The notes: generated by a model not told the origin, from the letters alone. A stretch of 64,000 bases of DNA from Colocasia esculenta (GCA_014218235.1 CM024759.1:10680712-10744711); one strand, 5' to 3'. Shown: positions 48,957 to 61,125, numbered from the stretch's first letter. Translations and numbers: made by a program.

Positions 48957-49299
48957 ATGTAGGGGTGAACATGGTCCGGTTCAGTTCGGTTCATCCCATT
49001 TTTTGGGTGAACCGAAACCGAAACCGAACCGAATTTTTGTTCAAACCGAACCGAAAAAAAAACACATATAAGGGTGGATGGGCGGTCTTGGGTTTCGAAC
49101 TCAAGACCGCCCATGAGAAAGGGAATGCGCTAGCCCACTGGGCTAGGCTTTCTTTCGTGATATTATTTATTATTAAATATATTAATATATTTCGGTTCAT
49201 TCGGTTTCCCAGTAGAGAACCGTATGAGATTCTTCAACCCGAACCGAACCGGTCGATTCAGTTCGGTTTTCGGGTTGAACCGATTAATGAACACCCCTA
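48957..49299. mobile_element. Nested hAT-like MITE with GGTTCGG arms, TSD GAAAATAC
   Basis: Direct repeats GAAAATAC (48949-48956, 49300-49307) flank ends (ATG)TAGGGGTGAACATGG and AATGAACACCCCTA. Arms consist of GGTTCGGTTC/CCGAACCGAA words. A hairpin with tRNA-like boxes sits in the middle. Confidence 0.82.
49081..49145 (-). other. tRNA-like module inside the nested hAT-like MITE
   Basis: 49081-49111 folds as a 14-bp stem with one G-T pair and loop TCG; on - it contains GAGTTCGAAACC (B-box-like). TAGCCCAGTGGG on - (49134-49145) fits the A box. Same architecture as 11866-11939 although the stem sequence differs. Confidence 0.5.
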
Positions 49300-49569
49300 G
49301 AAAATACTATAATACCCCTCTTCAAGAGGAGAGAGGGGTGGGGAGAGTTTTTTTTTTTGGGTTGCTAAAGAGAGAATTGTAGGGGCAAGTTAGTCTTTTT
49401 TACTCTCTTAACTCAAGTATGGTTGAGTTAAATGGATGGAATTAAACCGTAGGGGCATACATAGTGACTTTTTTGATTTTGGGGTATAGGGTATAATATG
49501 AAGATTTCAAGGGTATATATTCAAATACAATAGATTTCAGGGGTATATATATAATTTCCCTATTTATTT

Positions 49570-52500
49570 AGCCATTTCTATTCCAGTTACCTTTGTCTTG
49601 TCATAGTAGTACATTCTGCTATAAGCAGATTACTGATCCTATAGTCATTTTATTGAACAACAAACTTCTGTATCTGATGGTGACAAAGTACTGCAAAGCT
49701 GCTGCTTCTCATCATAGAGACTATATACATTTGTATGAAATCCTCTATATGTATACATTTGAAATTTTGATTTTGAGGTAGTTGTTTATGTAACTAATGT
49801 TAATGTTAATTTCACATTGTTTTCTTACCGAGTCACAGAAAATGTGTTTTATTCTAATCATGATAATCTTAACCTTAAAGATCTTGGACTCCAGGACCGC
49901 CTTGTTCCTTCCATGGTAGTGATAGTAGTAGAGTGTACTTGGACATCCATTCGAACCATAGTCTGTGGATCACAAACTCCTAGGAACTGATCCTTCAACA
50001 TTTGCCATGAGTTCATCCTTAACATAGCAAAAGAACGTGAATTAAGGTGATCATCTATTCAACCTAATCATAGTTTGAGAATTTTGCATGTTTTGCCACT
50101 GCTCATTCTCAAAATTAGTTGATCTTATTTATATGCAGATTATTAGGATCCTTCTTTCCTGTTGTTTACTGAATAAGACTCTCAGTTTCATAAGGTGTGT
50201 TTTCCAAGGTCTGGCGTAGATCTTTTCTTTTGCATAATCTTTTAATAATTGTCTGAGCAGGAAAATCATTTAAATAGCCAACCTTCAAAGCACAAGATAA
50301 AAAATACTTTCTGAACCTCTTTCGCTAATCCAATCATCTATCCATCATTCTTTTGATATCTTTATCTGATACTTGCTACCCCAAAATTAGGATGACCCTT
50401 TGTCTTTGGTTTTCTTGTATTCCATTATTCCTCAACTGCTTCTCCATAAAATATATCTCGACTCCAAAATCTGTCTCAGAAACTTTGTCAAGAGTCAAGA
50501 CTAGTATTCTTTGTATGTTAGGGATCAACATGGTTGGATCCAAATAAGATCTGAGACTTGGCTGAGACCTGGATCCATGGAGTAAGTTCCAAATTTGTAT
50601 ATGATTACAGAATGTGAGAACATTCAAGTCTGGATGAATGGTCCAGGCTATAGGCCATGTAAGTCCCAAATGGGCTGCTTATTTGATGAGGACTTCTTCA
50701 TACCTCCAACATTGGAGATATGGAGAAGGGGTTCTGTCCTTGTCTCTGTTGCATCAACTACCCTAGGCCACACCATCTACCATCTCCTTCTCTTCTCCCT
50801 GTTTCCTTTTCTTGTTCTTTGCTACCTTAGCCTCTGATCTCAAGATGCTGCCGTCCTTCAAGGCTGCCATGGACACTGGAAGCAAGCTTGCCACCTGAAA
50901 TGCCTCCTATGACAAACCCTTGCTTAACGTGGTGCTGTGTTTCTTGCTTTCCTCCCTCCAGATGTGTCCCAACATCAGCCTTGTCATTCTCAGGGCCTTT
51001 TTCTCTCGTCGCAGATTCTTGGTCCCCAGCATCCTTGACCAGCTTCGCTTATTAATCAACCAGGTTAAAGTTTCCACCTATCCATTTCCATTTCAAAGTA
51101 GGAGGTTAGGGTGCGAAGGACCATTCTACTCTATGGTAACTTGATTTCAGCTCGGATGATACTCAAAACTTTACTTGTTTAGCAAGTGAAAGAGCCGAGC
51201 TTAATCTCTGTTGATAGAACAAGCTGAGTTTGAACAACTCTTCTGATGTTGTACTTGCTAAAGAATTTCTTTTCTTAAATATTAATGATTTAAATTTTCA
51301 AATGCAGTTTTAAAAGTTAAACTTTAAGAAGTAGGTGAGAATGGGAGTGGGTTTCTGGTCGGCAGCCTGCAGTTTCTACTTTCCCTGAATAATCCCATGT
51401 GCAATGGCTTAGTCTACAAAGCTGCCTAGTTAGGAGTTCCACTCCCTTGCCCAGTTGGCAGAAAGTCGTGTAGGCTCATGTTCAAATATTTTTCCTTTAC
51501 TTTGGGCCTGTACTAAATGTCTTTTCTGGGTCAATGTTGAATGGTCCACTGAAGGCAAAGTCAGTTAACCAAGGAAGTTGGCCTTGACAAGTCAGATCAA
51601 GCTCATTGAGTAAATGGGCTAAAGTCTGAATGGTGGCTTCAGATACTCGGTTGAGTTCAAGCTTGAGTTAAAATTGGGTTCAAATGGATGAACCAATTCT
51701 GAGCAGAATAAGACTGCTCAACTTGGCTTGCTTTTACACTTACTAGAAGGTGAGACCAAGGGGATGATTCCAGCCATTAGGAGCCCTGCTGGCGAGGTCA
51801 AACCTGGAGGTGGTGATCATAGCGCTGATGTTGTGAGGTGCATTCTAGACAGTGGAGAGGTCATTTTTTGCAGCAGCATATCTTGGCCAAACAATCTTTC
51901 CTCATCTCAAGTGGGATAGGTGGTGATGGAGGTGGATCTACACTGCCACCATTCAACTGGAAGATCAGGCAACCTTATCACCTGCTCTGAGGATCCTGGG
52001 ATGGAGGGAACTCCGGGAAGGAGAGAAAAAGAAGTGATGATGCTGGATGGTGGGGGTGGGGCCTCTGTTGTGGTGATGGCCCCAAGAGACACTGGAAAAC
52101 AGGGGGTTGGAGGGTGGCGGTTGGGGGCATGTCAGCAGTCTGCTTGCTGCGTGAAACCTGATGATGCTGTGGTTTGTTAGACTCAGAAAGTCATAAAAGA
52201 AGGGTTAAATGGTTACCCGACAGGGCTTCTTATGCCTATAGGTAAACGTTCAAGCTCATGAAGACCATCAACTAGGAAAAACTAGAATCCTTCTCATTAA
52301 ATAAGATTGATATTTCTTGTACCATATTCCATTCTCCATAGCCTCCTCATTGTCCATCACAAGTATTTGATCTATTTTCAATAGGTCAAATGCTTGCAAT
52401 TTTATTTACCTGCAGGACGAAACTCTCAGTTTCATACTGTTTCCATTTCATCAGAACGAATCTGTTCTTGTATGTGCCAGCATCAATGCACTTTTGGTTG

Positions 52501-53239
52501 CTCAAGAATCTGACGTCTGGGAAGATTTAAAGAACCCATAATTTAGCATGTTGATGATACTGTTACTCTTTGTTCCTTGTGATGATTCTATCTTCGTCTG
52601 ATCCCATGTAACTACCGCATGTGTGCGCGACACTTTCTTCTCAGAATATTGATGTGGTGTACTTCTCGCATGCGTCTGACTTTGCAATAGTTTTTCTTTG
52701 GTGGTGCAGTTGCTGACTTCCACGATGATTTGATGACGTCTGAGCGACAGATTGGTGTTGTCCTAGGCCTGTATGTATGTAATGTATCCATGCCAAACAT
52801 AGAAGAAGAAGTTGTTTGGTTGGGTTCTGTAAAATGTGTTCCCAGAAGAAGGGACAAAAGTGATGAACTAGGCTGCGTTGTTTAACATTGGAGGGTGAAT
52901 TTAAAGTGGATCTATCGATTCCTTCCCACAATCCCCATCTAAAGGATAAATTAGAAAAACTTGAGTTCTAATCCTACGTTATGATCCATAATTGAAACTA
53001 CCGTTTTGTTTAAGAACAGGCTCGCAGATTGAATTGTAAGGATTAAATAGACTTTTACGAATAAAACTTACGTTGTTAAAAATATCTTTTTTGACATGGG
53101 TAAGGTCCGTGTCGGCATGGGACTTGGGGTGCACCTGACATGGTGATGAAGCTTCTCTCATGCCTAGTGGAAGTCTCCACATCTTGTCCATTTGCGTGGG
53201 GGTGGGGGAGCCTATGCTCTCCCGCAGGCACTTATGGGT
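49570..53239. other. Long unassigned stretch
   Basis: Several frames of 60-97 codons occur on both strands but none has a recognisable domain, codon bias or splice context. No repeat border, array or RNA gene that I can support. It may hold old, eroded transposons. Confidence 0.4.
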
Positions 53240-53654
53240 GCGCATGGGTCTGTTTAAGGTTTATGGTCGGTCCAATTCAACCAGGTCAGTACGGCTTGTT
53301 TCAACGCATTTTTAGAAATTATTTCAGTTTAATTCGGTTCAAATCAAAATTTTATATTAATTTAAATATACAATTTTATTAATACGTATACATTTAAAAT
53401 AATGATAAAACTAAAATATTAATGTTTATGTATATAAATAATGATGAAATAAAAAAATATATATTTGTATTTAAATTTATGTATATAATTATTTCTTTAG
53501 TATTTATAATATGTACATTAGATAATGTTAAATATAATTATAATAATTTCGATTTATTTAGTTTGGTCCAGTTTTGTAAATTGTGAAATCAAACTGAATC
53601 GGTTCCATCCGGTTCAATTTTTTTGGTTTGAACCGAATAATATATACACTCCCC
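53240..53654. mobile_element. Possible degraded hAT-like MITE
   Basis: TTCAACCAGGTCAG...TTAATTCGGTTC at the left and GAACCGAATAATATATACACTCCC at the right with an AT-rich centre recall the GGTTCGG-armed family. Terminal repeats and duplications are not preserved. Confidence 0.3.
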
Positions 53655-54504
53655 TGGAGATGCCTCCTTCCTTCCTTCCTCTGAAGATCATCTGCTCCTT
53701 CGACAGTCTATCTTAGGTAAGTGTCTAGATTTATCTTAGCTTCTTGTTCCAGTTTTAGATGGTATGTTTCCTTCTCTCCAGTGTTTCTCTTGTAGATCTG
53801 ATCCTTGTTGCTTTAATCATTTTTATCAACCTGCTTTTGTATTGGATCTTTTGAGTGACCGCCTTCTATTTCATCATTCATTGGTACCCTTTTGAACCCT
53901 TCCTCTTGTTGGAGCTTCTCCATTGGTCGGCCTCCCTTTAGTATTGAGGGCTTATTTGGGATCATCTCTGTGCTGCCTATTGCCTACTCTGGAGTGCTGA
54001 GAAAAGTTAATTAGCCATCTGTTTTGGCGTGGGTGGTTAGTGTCTCCCTTAAAAACATATATCTGTGGAGCCTACAGATATAATATCAATGTAAATCTCA
54101 TCCATATGTGTTCATGGTGGATACTAACCATTAGCCTCGGAACGGACACAAAGTCTTTCACGTGGAGCTAGGGTTGGCACTAGTGTTGGTTTCCCCATCA
54201 CTTTCAAGGGACACTTCATGGCATTTAGGAACACCACCCAATTGCATGGCCAGTTGGGTTGGGTTGGGTTGGGTGTACCATCGCTGAGCTTTCTCCATTC
54301 TGTTGACAGCTGCCATGTTCACAAACGTAGCCTTGTTGCTGTCGTTGAGGAAGAAGCCTAATATATAGGAAGTTGTTCCTTTTATTTGATCACTACAGCA
54401 GGGGTTCGTTATCCTTTGGAGGTCCACTGCATGTGCGGGTACTGACCGTTTCTATGGCTGTGATATGGTGGATTTTTGAACATCTTTCTACTTATACTCT
54501 TTTT
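53655..54504. other. Unassigned sequence
   Basis: A short (GGGTT)n run is at 54256-54275. No gene recognised. Confidence 0.4.
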
Positions 54505-54520
54505 GGTTAAATGGAAAGAT

Positions 54521-54645
54521 TTTTTTTTGATGGATAAATTGGTTGGTTGGGGATAGAGAGAAATGAGGAGACGACGCGAAATCGAACCCGCGCCCTCCCG
54601 TCTCCCCCCGTCCATTTGGTAGGGGGGGCGCCACTGGCGGTTCTC
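54521..54645 (-). mobile_element. tRNA-derived SINE (125 bp), 16-bp TSD
   Basis: Flanked by perfect 16-bp direct repeats GGTTAAATGGAAAGAT at 54505-54520 and 54646-54661. On - it begins GAGAACCGCCAGTGGCGCC, carries a B-box-like GGGTTCGATTTC about 60 bp in, and ends in an A-tract (T-run 54521-54528 on +) directly against the repeat. Head, B box, poly(A) and long duplication together are diagnostic of L1-mobilised SINEs. The A box is weak. Confidence 0.85.
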
Positions 54646-54661
54646 GGTTAAATGGAAAGAT

Positions 54662-57600
54662 GTGTATGTTTGATTAAAAAAAGAACATATTTTAATATGC
54701 TAGTATCTTCCTTGCGTTGAGCTCGTCTTCTTCTCATATTGCAGGAGATACTAAACTTTGCTGCAGGCGAGTTGTGTACCTCCACCGTCTGGTATCCCTC
54801 CTCTCATTTGTTATATATTTGTTGGAGAGATACTGCTTGCTTAATAGATTAAATTGGCGAGCATTGCTTGACCTCTTCGTCATTAATCGATATCATGTTC
54901 ACATGGAGTGTGACATAGCACAAGGCGAAGGTGACAAGATAATATATAGTGAGATGATGCTGCTCGTGGTAGAAGGAGATGTTATGTTGATGGCATAGAT
55001 GATGAAAAAAATGCTGATGGCGCGCAGCTGGTAGACATTGATGCCTATATATAAATGCGAGGCAGTAATGAGGGAAGAACTTGACCGCCTCTTCCCTTGT
55101 GTCTATCTATTATTTATTTGAGATAAGTAATTGCAAGAGGTATGTACGTACAGTATATAGCTAGACGTACGCCGTGGTTGGAGTCCGAGAATGTACGATA
55201 GATGAGGGTACGTGACTTGGTCCATGGTTAGCTACCATTCACACGGATGATGGCGAAGAGTAAGGGATGCCTGCATTAGGCGTAGCGAGTAGGATGTGAT
55301 CCATTATGATCATTTATGTGGGATTTTATAGTATATATAGATATGTGGCTTTTACTTTTGAATGCCTCATATATATCTAGCTAGTTAGGAATCTATATAT
55401 AGTTGAAACTATATGCGTGCCACGTTATCTTCACTTGGATATGTGCTATAAATGACCGAATATATGACATTTATGATTGGCTAGCATATCCTAAATTGGC
55501 AGAAGTAGTCACCCACTTTGCTTACCATGCACGTCTGTTTAAATATCCACACAAGGAAGACAAGAGTCCCTGTGCATCCATTCATGATCCCAACACTTGA
55601 CCCCTTTCAGTCGTTGTTGAACAGATTTAATTTGTGGGAGGACCATGCAGGCCATGAAGGGTGCACTAGTTACATACTTCTTCATGGCGCTACTTGTTTT
55701 GGTGCACTAGTCACCCACTTTATCCGATTGCACCGGGTTTTTAATATTTTCTTATTTGAAAACCTTAAAAAAAATGTGCTGATGGCCTCTAATTATATAC
55801 TAGTTTAGAGCGAGTAATAAAATTTTCTCCTTATTAAAGTGAGAAGTAGAGGAGCTCATCATGACAGCGATGACACGACGCCACGTGGGATGTCCGCTCT
55901 GTAATCAGCACGCCTACTTTGCACCGGTCACCCGCTCCTTCGGACAAGGTGATAATACGGCGCGACTCCGTGTCGGAAGCTGACAGATTTCGGGTCCCAC
56001 TCGTACGTGGATTTTGACTATGCATACCTTTTCTTTCGTCTTCAAGTACTGTTTCACGACTCACAAGGGCACATGGGAGATGTGTATGACACAGGCGTTT
56101 TGGTGGGTGGGTCGTATGATTGTTTAATATAAAAATAATAAAAATAAGATAAATATATAATAAATTATATATACTATTTTTTGAACAAAATATTAATATG
56201 AGTTACTTATATGGAGAAATATTCCCAACTTATTAGTTAAGTTGTACAGTAAATATAACTCTATTTATTTTTTGATTAAGGCATGTACAAATCCGGCCAT
56301 TTCTCCATAATTTTCTCTTGTTCAATTTTCTTACAAATCCAGCTAATGCAGACTGACGATTATTTCAACTCAAATCGATCACATGCAAGAATACTCCGAT
56401 ATTGTAGATGGTTAGCGAAGTTCTTCTTCGTTAGTAAATTTCTTTCCTCACACAATCACAAAATAAAAGTCAAAATCTAAAACGTAACAAAAGAGAGGAA
56501 AATATGATGTCAATTGAATTCATGGACGGATCTAGAGAAGAATCAGTGAGATCACATGACTCCATTGAATTTTTAAAAGTTCATTGATGAGTCAGAAAAT
56601 TTTCATTACATTAATTTGATTGGAAATTTTTTTAAAAAGAATGACCCCACTAAAATTTTTTCTGGGTCCGTCTATAATTGAACCCGCGATTAATTTATTG
56701 GGGATCCACGTCAGCTTGAACACAAGAAATGAAGGGATCGTGAGATGGCGGCACCCATGCAGGATGAGAAGGAAGATGCCTTCTGGTCATTTTGTTCCTT
56801 CCTTTTGTTTGCTTGTTCATCTTGTCCACTTTTTGTTGGACTGTATATATATATACGAGTAGGGAGTAGATCTCAAGAAAAATGTGGGAGTGGAGAAGCA
56901 TGTAATCCCGCACATCTTTCTTATTTTCTCTCTTTATTGAGCGTGTACATGTATGGAATTGTTGTGATGTCTTTATTTTTAATCCTAGTAATTATCTAAC
57001 TGGTGTTTGATAACACTTATTTAAAAAATTTAAAATCTAATTTTTATCTATTGTCTAAATTACTTAACATATATTAGACTTTTATTGTGAATTATTTGAT
57101 GACCAATTTAAACGAAATTAGAATTAATATACTATTTAACGTAAATACCCCTATATGCTTAAGAATAAATCTAAATTTATTTTTTATTCTTGATATTTTT
57201 TTATATATGCATCTCTCTAGACTCTACCATCTTATAATTACGTACAAACCTCTAATTTTTATATATTCAATAGAGACCCCTACATACTTAAAAATATACC
57301 TAAAGTTATGGTTTTTTATTCTATATTTACTGAAGTTAATGAAGTATGACATTTATATATAGTTATATATTGTACCATCTTATAATTATATATCCCTTCA
57401 TCAAATAATGTATATTGCATTCTGTATCCTTATTTGTTTTCTTCATATTTTCATGTTTACTAGTATTTCATCAGGTGTATTTATGCAGTTATCTAGTGTC
57501 ATCATTTCATTAGCTTAATTTTAGAACCTTGTATACTCTTCTCACATATTAAAAAAATAACATTTAAGCCTTTAGAAACTTCTATATTATTTTCCATATC

Positions 57601-58079
57601 GCACTAAAGTCTCATATTTTACATGTTCAATAGTATACTCAATTAACTTCGATGTTATGACAGTAGTGCTTATATTAAGGGTATCTATAAAAAAACATAA
57701 CGAAATGAAGACCTATAAAGACGATATGCAAAATTATAGGACATATATATGTATAATTATCTTCCAATCGCAACAAACAACATTGTGGGAAGTCGTGCCT
57801 AGTGAAACCGTCCATGAACAGCTTAAAATTCACGCTTTTGATGTTTCGCACCTTGGAGTTTAACTGGACATCTGAAAAATAAAAAAGTGCCACAACCTTA
57901 CACTTTTTTTAAGACAAAATTTAAGATGGTAGACATGTTTGAAGACATCTATTAAGATATGTTACCGAACAGTTTGAAAATTCAATGTTTAACCACTTTA
58001 GACATTAGAAATCTATTAAGTGTTGTCAAACACACATCTTAATTATCAGTTCAAATATACACTATCATAAAATATGGTA
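54662..58079. other. Long unassigned AT-rich stretch
   Basis: No supported gene. Around 57140-57390 two diverged copies (about 135 bp) share ACCCCTA.ATACTTAA, TTTTTTATTCT and TACCATCTTATAATTA. Frames of 60-97 codons are scattered and have no recognisable domain. Confidence 0.4.
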
Positions 58080-58260
58080 TTATTGATGGAAATTTCGGAC
58101 GAAAATGTTTTGTCGGTAATGTCGTCAGAAATTTTGGCGAAATTTCTTCCGTCGAAATATTTGTTGAAATTTTTGACTGAAAAGACTCCGTCGAATTTTC
58201 TTCCCTCGAAAATAACTGTCGGCAATACCGATAGAATTTCCAACGGAAGTAATTATGTCG
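58080..58260. repeat. GTCGGAAATT-type inverted words, possible CACTA subterminal region
   Basis: Repeated GTCGGTAATGTCGTCAGAAA, CCGTCGAATTTTC and GTCGGCAATACCG words in both orientations. Plant CACTA elements often have subterminal repeats of the TTTCCGTCGG / CCGACGGAAA kind. No CACTA terminus found. Confidence 0.35.
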
Positions 58261-58297
58261 ACAAAGCCCCCTTTTCCCCTCCCGCCTTCCTCCCCAA

Positions 58298-58299
<2 letters not shown>

Positions 58300-58384
<85 letters not shown>
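58300..58384. repeat. (CT)n microsatellite, about 85 bp
   Basis: Uninterrupted CT dinucleotides. It produces artificial Ser/Leu and Arg/Glu frames on the two strands. Confidence 0.98.
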
Positions 58385-58387
<3 letters not shown>

Positions 58388-58444
58388 GCCTCCAGCCGAA
58401 TGTGACAATGCCACTACTTGCGACTAGCACCACATGTCAACCTG

Positions 58445-58877
58445 TGTAATGACCCAGAGTCCGAATTATCGGTTATCAACCAGTAACCCGAACCCTGACC
58501 CGCCACCCACGAGCCGAAGCTCGAAAGGATAAAAAGAGAAATGTCTGAGGAGAACATATAAGAAAATGTACACACCACAAATTTTAAACAATCCACTATA
58601 TAAATATATCAAATTAGTACAACTCAGAGCAGATCCAACAGAAGTAAAGAGTACAACGAGTACATAAAGTAAGTACTACTCACAGCAGCTAAGCAAGATC
58701 AGCACCGGAGTGACCAGGCTCCTCAGCCTCAATGTCCGGCACTCTTGCCGTCAACCCAACTGTTGACGTCAACACACTTGATGTCAACCCACTGTTGACG
58801 TCAACATCCCTTGACGTCAACAGACACTGTTCCAGAAGAAGGCCCATTAAGGGTCCAATAAGGCCCAAGGCCTTACA
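58445..58877 (-). repeat. 3' LTR of a chromovirus
   Basis: On - it starts TGTAAGGCCTTGGGCC right after the purine tract and ends GGGTCATTACA (TGTAA...TTACA). Length 433 bp. It contains three TTGACGTCAA sites. The partner LTR is outside the window. Confidence 0.65.
58763..58820. promoter_or_regulatory. Cluster of three TTGACGTCAA palindromes in the LTR
   Basis: TTGACGTCAA at 58763-58772, 58795-58804 and 58811-58820, plus near copies GCCGTCAAC and GATGTCAAC. TGACGTCA is the palindromic bZIP site and TTGAC the W-box core. Position in the U3 part of an LTR suggests promoter elements; function inferred. Confidence 0.5.
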
Positions 58878-58896
58878 GCCTCCCCCCCTTAAAAAA
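58878..58896 (-). other. Polypurine tract
   Basis: On - TTTTTAAGGGGGGGAGGC directly precedes the LTR start, the expected plus-strand primer of gypsy elements. Confidence 0.7.
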
Positions 58897-58944
58897 ATTT
58901 CATCCTCGAAATTCAAGCAATGCAAGGGGAAGAGAACTCACTAA

Positions 58945-59686
58945 AGAGGTATGGAAACTGCTCGCGCATCTCGTCCTCCCGCTCCTAGGTCGACTCGCCT
59001 CCTGAGTGCCGCTGCCAAGCAATGCAAACCAGTGGAATCTCTTTGTTCCTCAACCTCTGAACTTAGCAATCCTCAATATACATCGGATACTCTAGTACTG
59101 TCAACACTAGTGTCACCTCGGTCCACTCTGTACTCGGGAGAACGTGTGACTCATCTGGAAGGTACCTTCGCAACATCGACACATGAAACATGTCGTGGAC
59201 TGTTGCCAACTCTGGCGGAAGCTGAAGTTGGTATGCCAAGCCTCCGGCACACTCGGTAATGGTGAAGGGTCCGATATAATGGGGACTCAACTTCCCGCGT
59301 CTACCAAACCTCATCACCCCCTTCATAGGGGACACTCTGAAAAACACTTGATCCCCAACCTGAAACTTGAGCGGTCGCCTGCACTGATCAGCATAACTCT
59401 TCTGTCGGCTCTGTGCTGTCTGAAGCCTCTGTCTAATTAGCTAAACCACCTCACTGACTGCTAGACTAACTCTAGTCCAGTGACGACTCGCTCGCTAACC
59501 TTAAACCAGTCGAGGAGTACAACACAGTCGTCCGTATAGGGCCTCATAGGGTGCCATGCCGATACTAGAATGATAACTGTTATTATATCCAAACTCGACC
59601 AATGGTAGGTGTGCTGGCCAAGACCCCTGCTTCTCCAGACAACAAGCTCGCAGCATGTCCTCCAACGTCTGAATAGTCTGCTCCGA
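58945..59686 (-). pseudogene. Chromovirus integrase C-terminus and chromodomain
   Basis: On -: GDQVFFRVSPMKGVMRFGRR, LSPHYIGPFTITE, LPPELATVHDMFHVSMLRRY (integrase C-terminal GPY/F-type region), then a decayed chromodomain block (LEYPMYIEDC, stop, VQRLRNKEIPLVCIAW). The chromodomain directs such elements to heterochromatin. In-frame stops, including one inside the chromodomain, show decay. Confidence 0.85.
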
Positions 59687-60439
59687 CTATCCGTCTGACT
59701 GTGGGTGATAGGCAGAGCTAAACGCTAACTCTGTTCCTAAAGCTCTCTGGAAGTTGCACCAGAACCCAGAAGTGAAGCGAGGATCTCTGTTTGACACAAT
59801 AGAGATCGCCACCTCGTGTAAAGGAACAATCCACTCCACGTATAGTCTGGCCAACCTGCTCACACCCCAGCCAACTCTGATGGGCAAGAACCTAGCAGTC
59901 TTCGTCAGTCTGTTCATAAGCACCCAAATACTGTCATATCCTCCAGCTGTCCTCGGCAGTCCACACACAAAATTTGTCATCACATGGTCCCATTTCCACA
60001 TGGGAATCTCTAATGGCTATACAAGCCCTCCAGGGTGCTGGTGCTCGGCCTTCACCTGCTGACAAACAAAACACCCGGCAACAAAAGCCGCTATGTCTCT
60101 CTTCATCCTGAGCCACCAAAACTATCGTCTCAGCCTGTGATACATCTTGGTCGACCTTGGATGAATCAAGTATCGAGACCCATTTGCCTCCTGCAAAACT
60201 GCTCTCCTGACAGACTCCTCATCAGGTACATAAAGTCTGTCCCAGAACCTAACAGTCCCGTCATCATGCAGCTCAACCTCTGGAAGAAGCAACACTCTGT
60301 GCAACTCAGGATTTGTCTGCTGGGCCTCAATAACCTGTCTCACAATAGCTGGAGCTGCTGACAACTGCCTATCATACATTGCTGTCGTCTGGTGGAAACT
60401 CTGAAGGATCCCTCTGTTGCAGACTGCCACAGTTGCCAC
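59687..60439 (-). pseudogene. Chromovirus integrase core
   Basis: On -: LYVPDEESVRRAVLQEANGS, then a decayed H2C2 zinc finger (FVAGCFVCQQVKAEHQHPGG), then MTNFVCGLPRTAGGYDSIW, ISIVSNRDPRFTSGFW and SSAYHPQSDG. These are the HHCC finger and catalytic core blocks with the first two acidic residues in degraded context. Several stops and one frame change. Confidence 0.88.
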
Positions 60440-61125
60440 TCTCTCAGCATGAGGTAACTCACCTGTGCTTTCCTGCTCAGAGCATCTGCAACCACATTCG
60501 CCTTCCCAAGCTGATACTCAATGCTGAAATCATAGTCCTTTAGATATTCCATCCAACGACACTACCTCATGTTCAGATCCCTCTGAGAAAAGACATACCG
60601 CAGACTTTAGTGGTCGGTGTGAACGACAAACCTCACTCCATACAAGTAATGACGCCAAATCCTTAGTGCAAAAACTACAGCTGCAAGCTCCAGGTCATGG
60701 GTCGGGTAACTCTCCTCGTGGGGCTTTAGCTGACGTCACGCATAATCCACCACTATGCCATGCTGTATCAGAACTGCTCCTAGGCCAATGCCAGAAGCAT
60801 CTGTGCAGACTTCAAAACCCTCCGTACCTAAAGGCAACACCAAGACTGGCGCTGACGTAAGTAGTCACTTCAACTCCATAAAGCTCTACTCACACTGCTC
60901 CGACCACTCCAACGATACTCCCTTCCTCGTCAAATGAGTCAGGGGTGCATCAATCTGTAAAAAATCTCTAATAAATCTACGGTAGTAACCAGCCAACCCT
61001 AGAAAACTGCGGATCTTTGTCACTGTATGGGGTCTCTCCCACTGCAAAACTGCCTCGACCTTCGCTAGATCCACTGAAACTCCGTCACCTGAGATCACGT
61101 GCCCCAAAAAGTGAACCTGCTGCAT
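60340..61125 (-). pseudogene. Chromovirus RT C-terminus and RNase H
   Basis: On -: FLGHVISGDGVSVDLAKVEA, RSFLGLAGYYRRFIRDF (RT thumb), and further on MEYLKDYDFSIEYQLGKANV followed by VADALSR (the end of the gypsy RNase H domain). The region between (60553-60885) is in mixed frames with stops. Confidence 0.88.

Larger units (their letters stand above)
48799..49560. mobile_element. Mutator-like MITE, TSD TATTTATTT, with nested hAT-like MITE
   Basis: Ends GGGAAAATTACATATATACC and its inverted relative (ATATATATAATTTCCC). The inverted similarity continues for about 55 bp including CTGAAATC and ACCCTATACCCC. The 9-bp duplication TATTTATTT is perfect (48790-48798, 49561-49569). No coding sequence of its own. 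Confidence 0.88.

Noticed and set aside
51728..52180. Two adjoining + frames of 63 and 86 codons, possible small genes
   Set aside because: No recognisable domain, splice context or coding bias; similar frames occur by chance throughout.
58074..58449. Frames on both strands across the CT repeat
   Set aside because: Ser/Leu and Arg/Glu runs are only the translated microsatellite.
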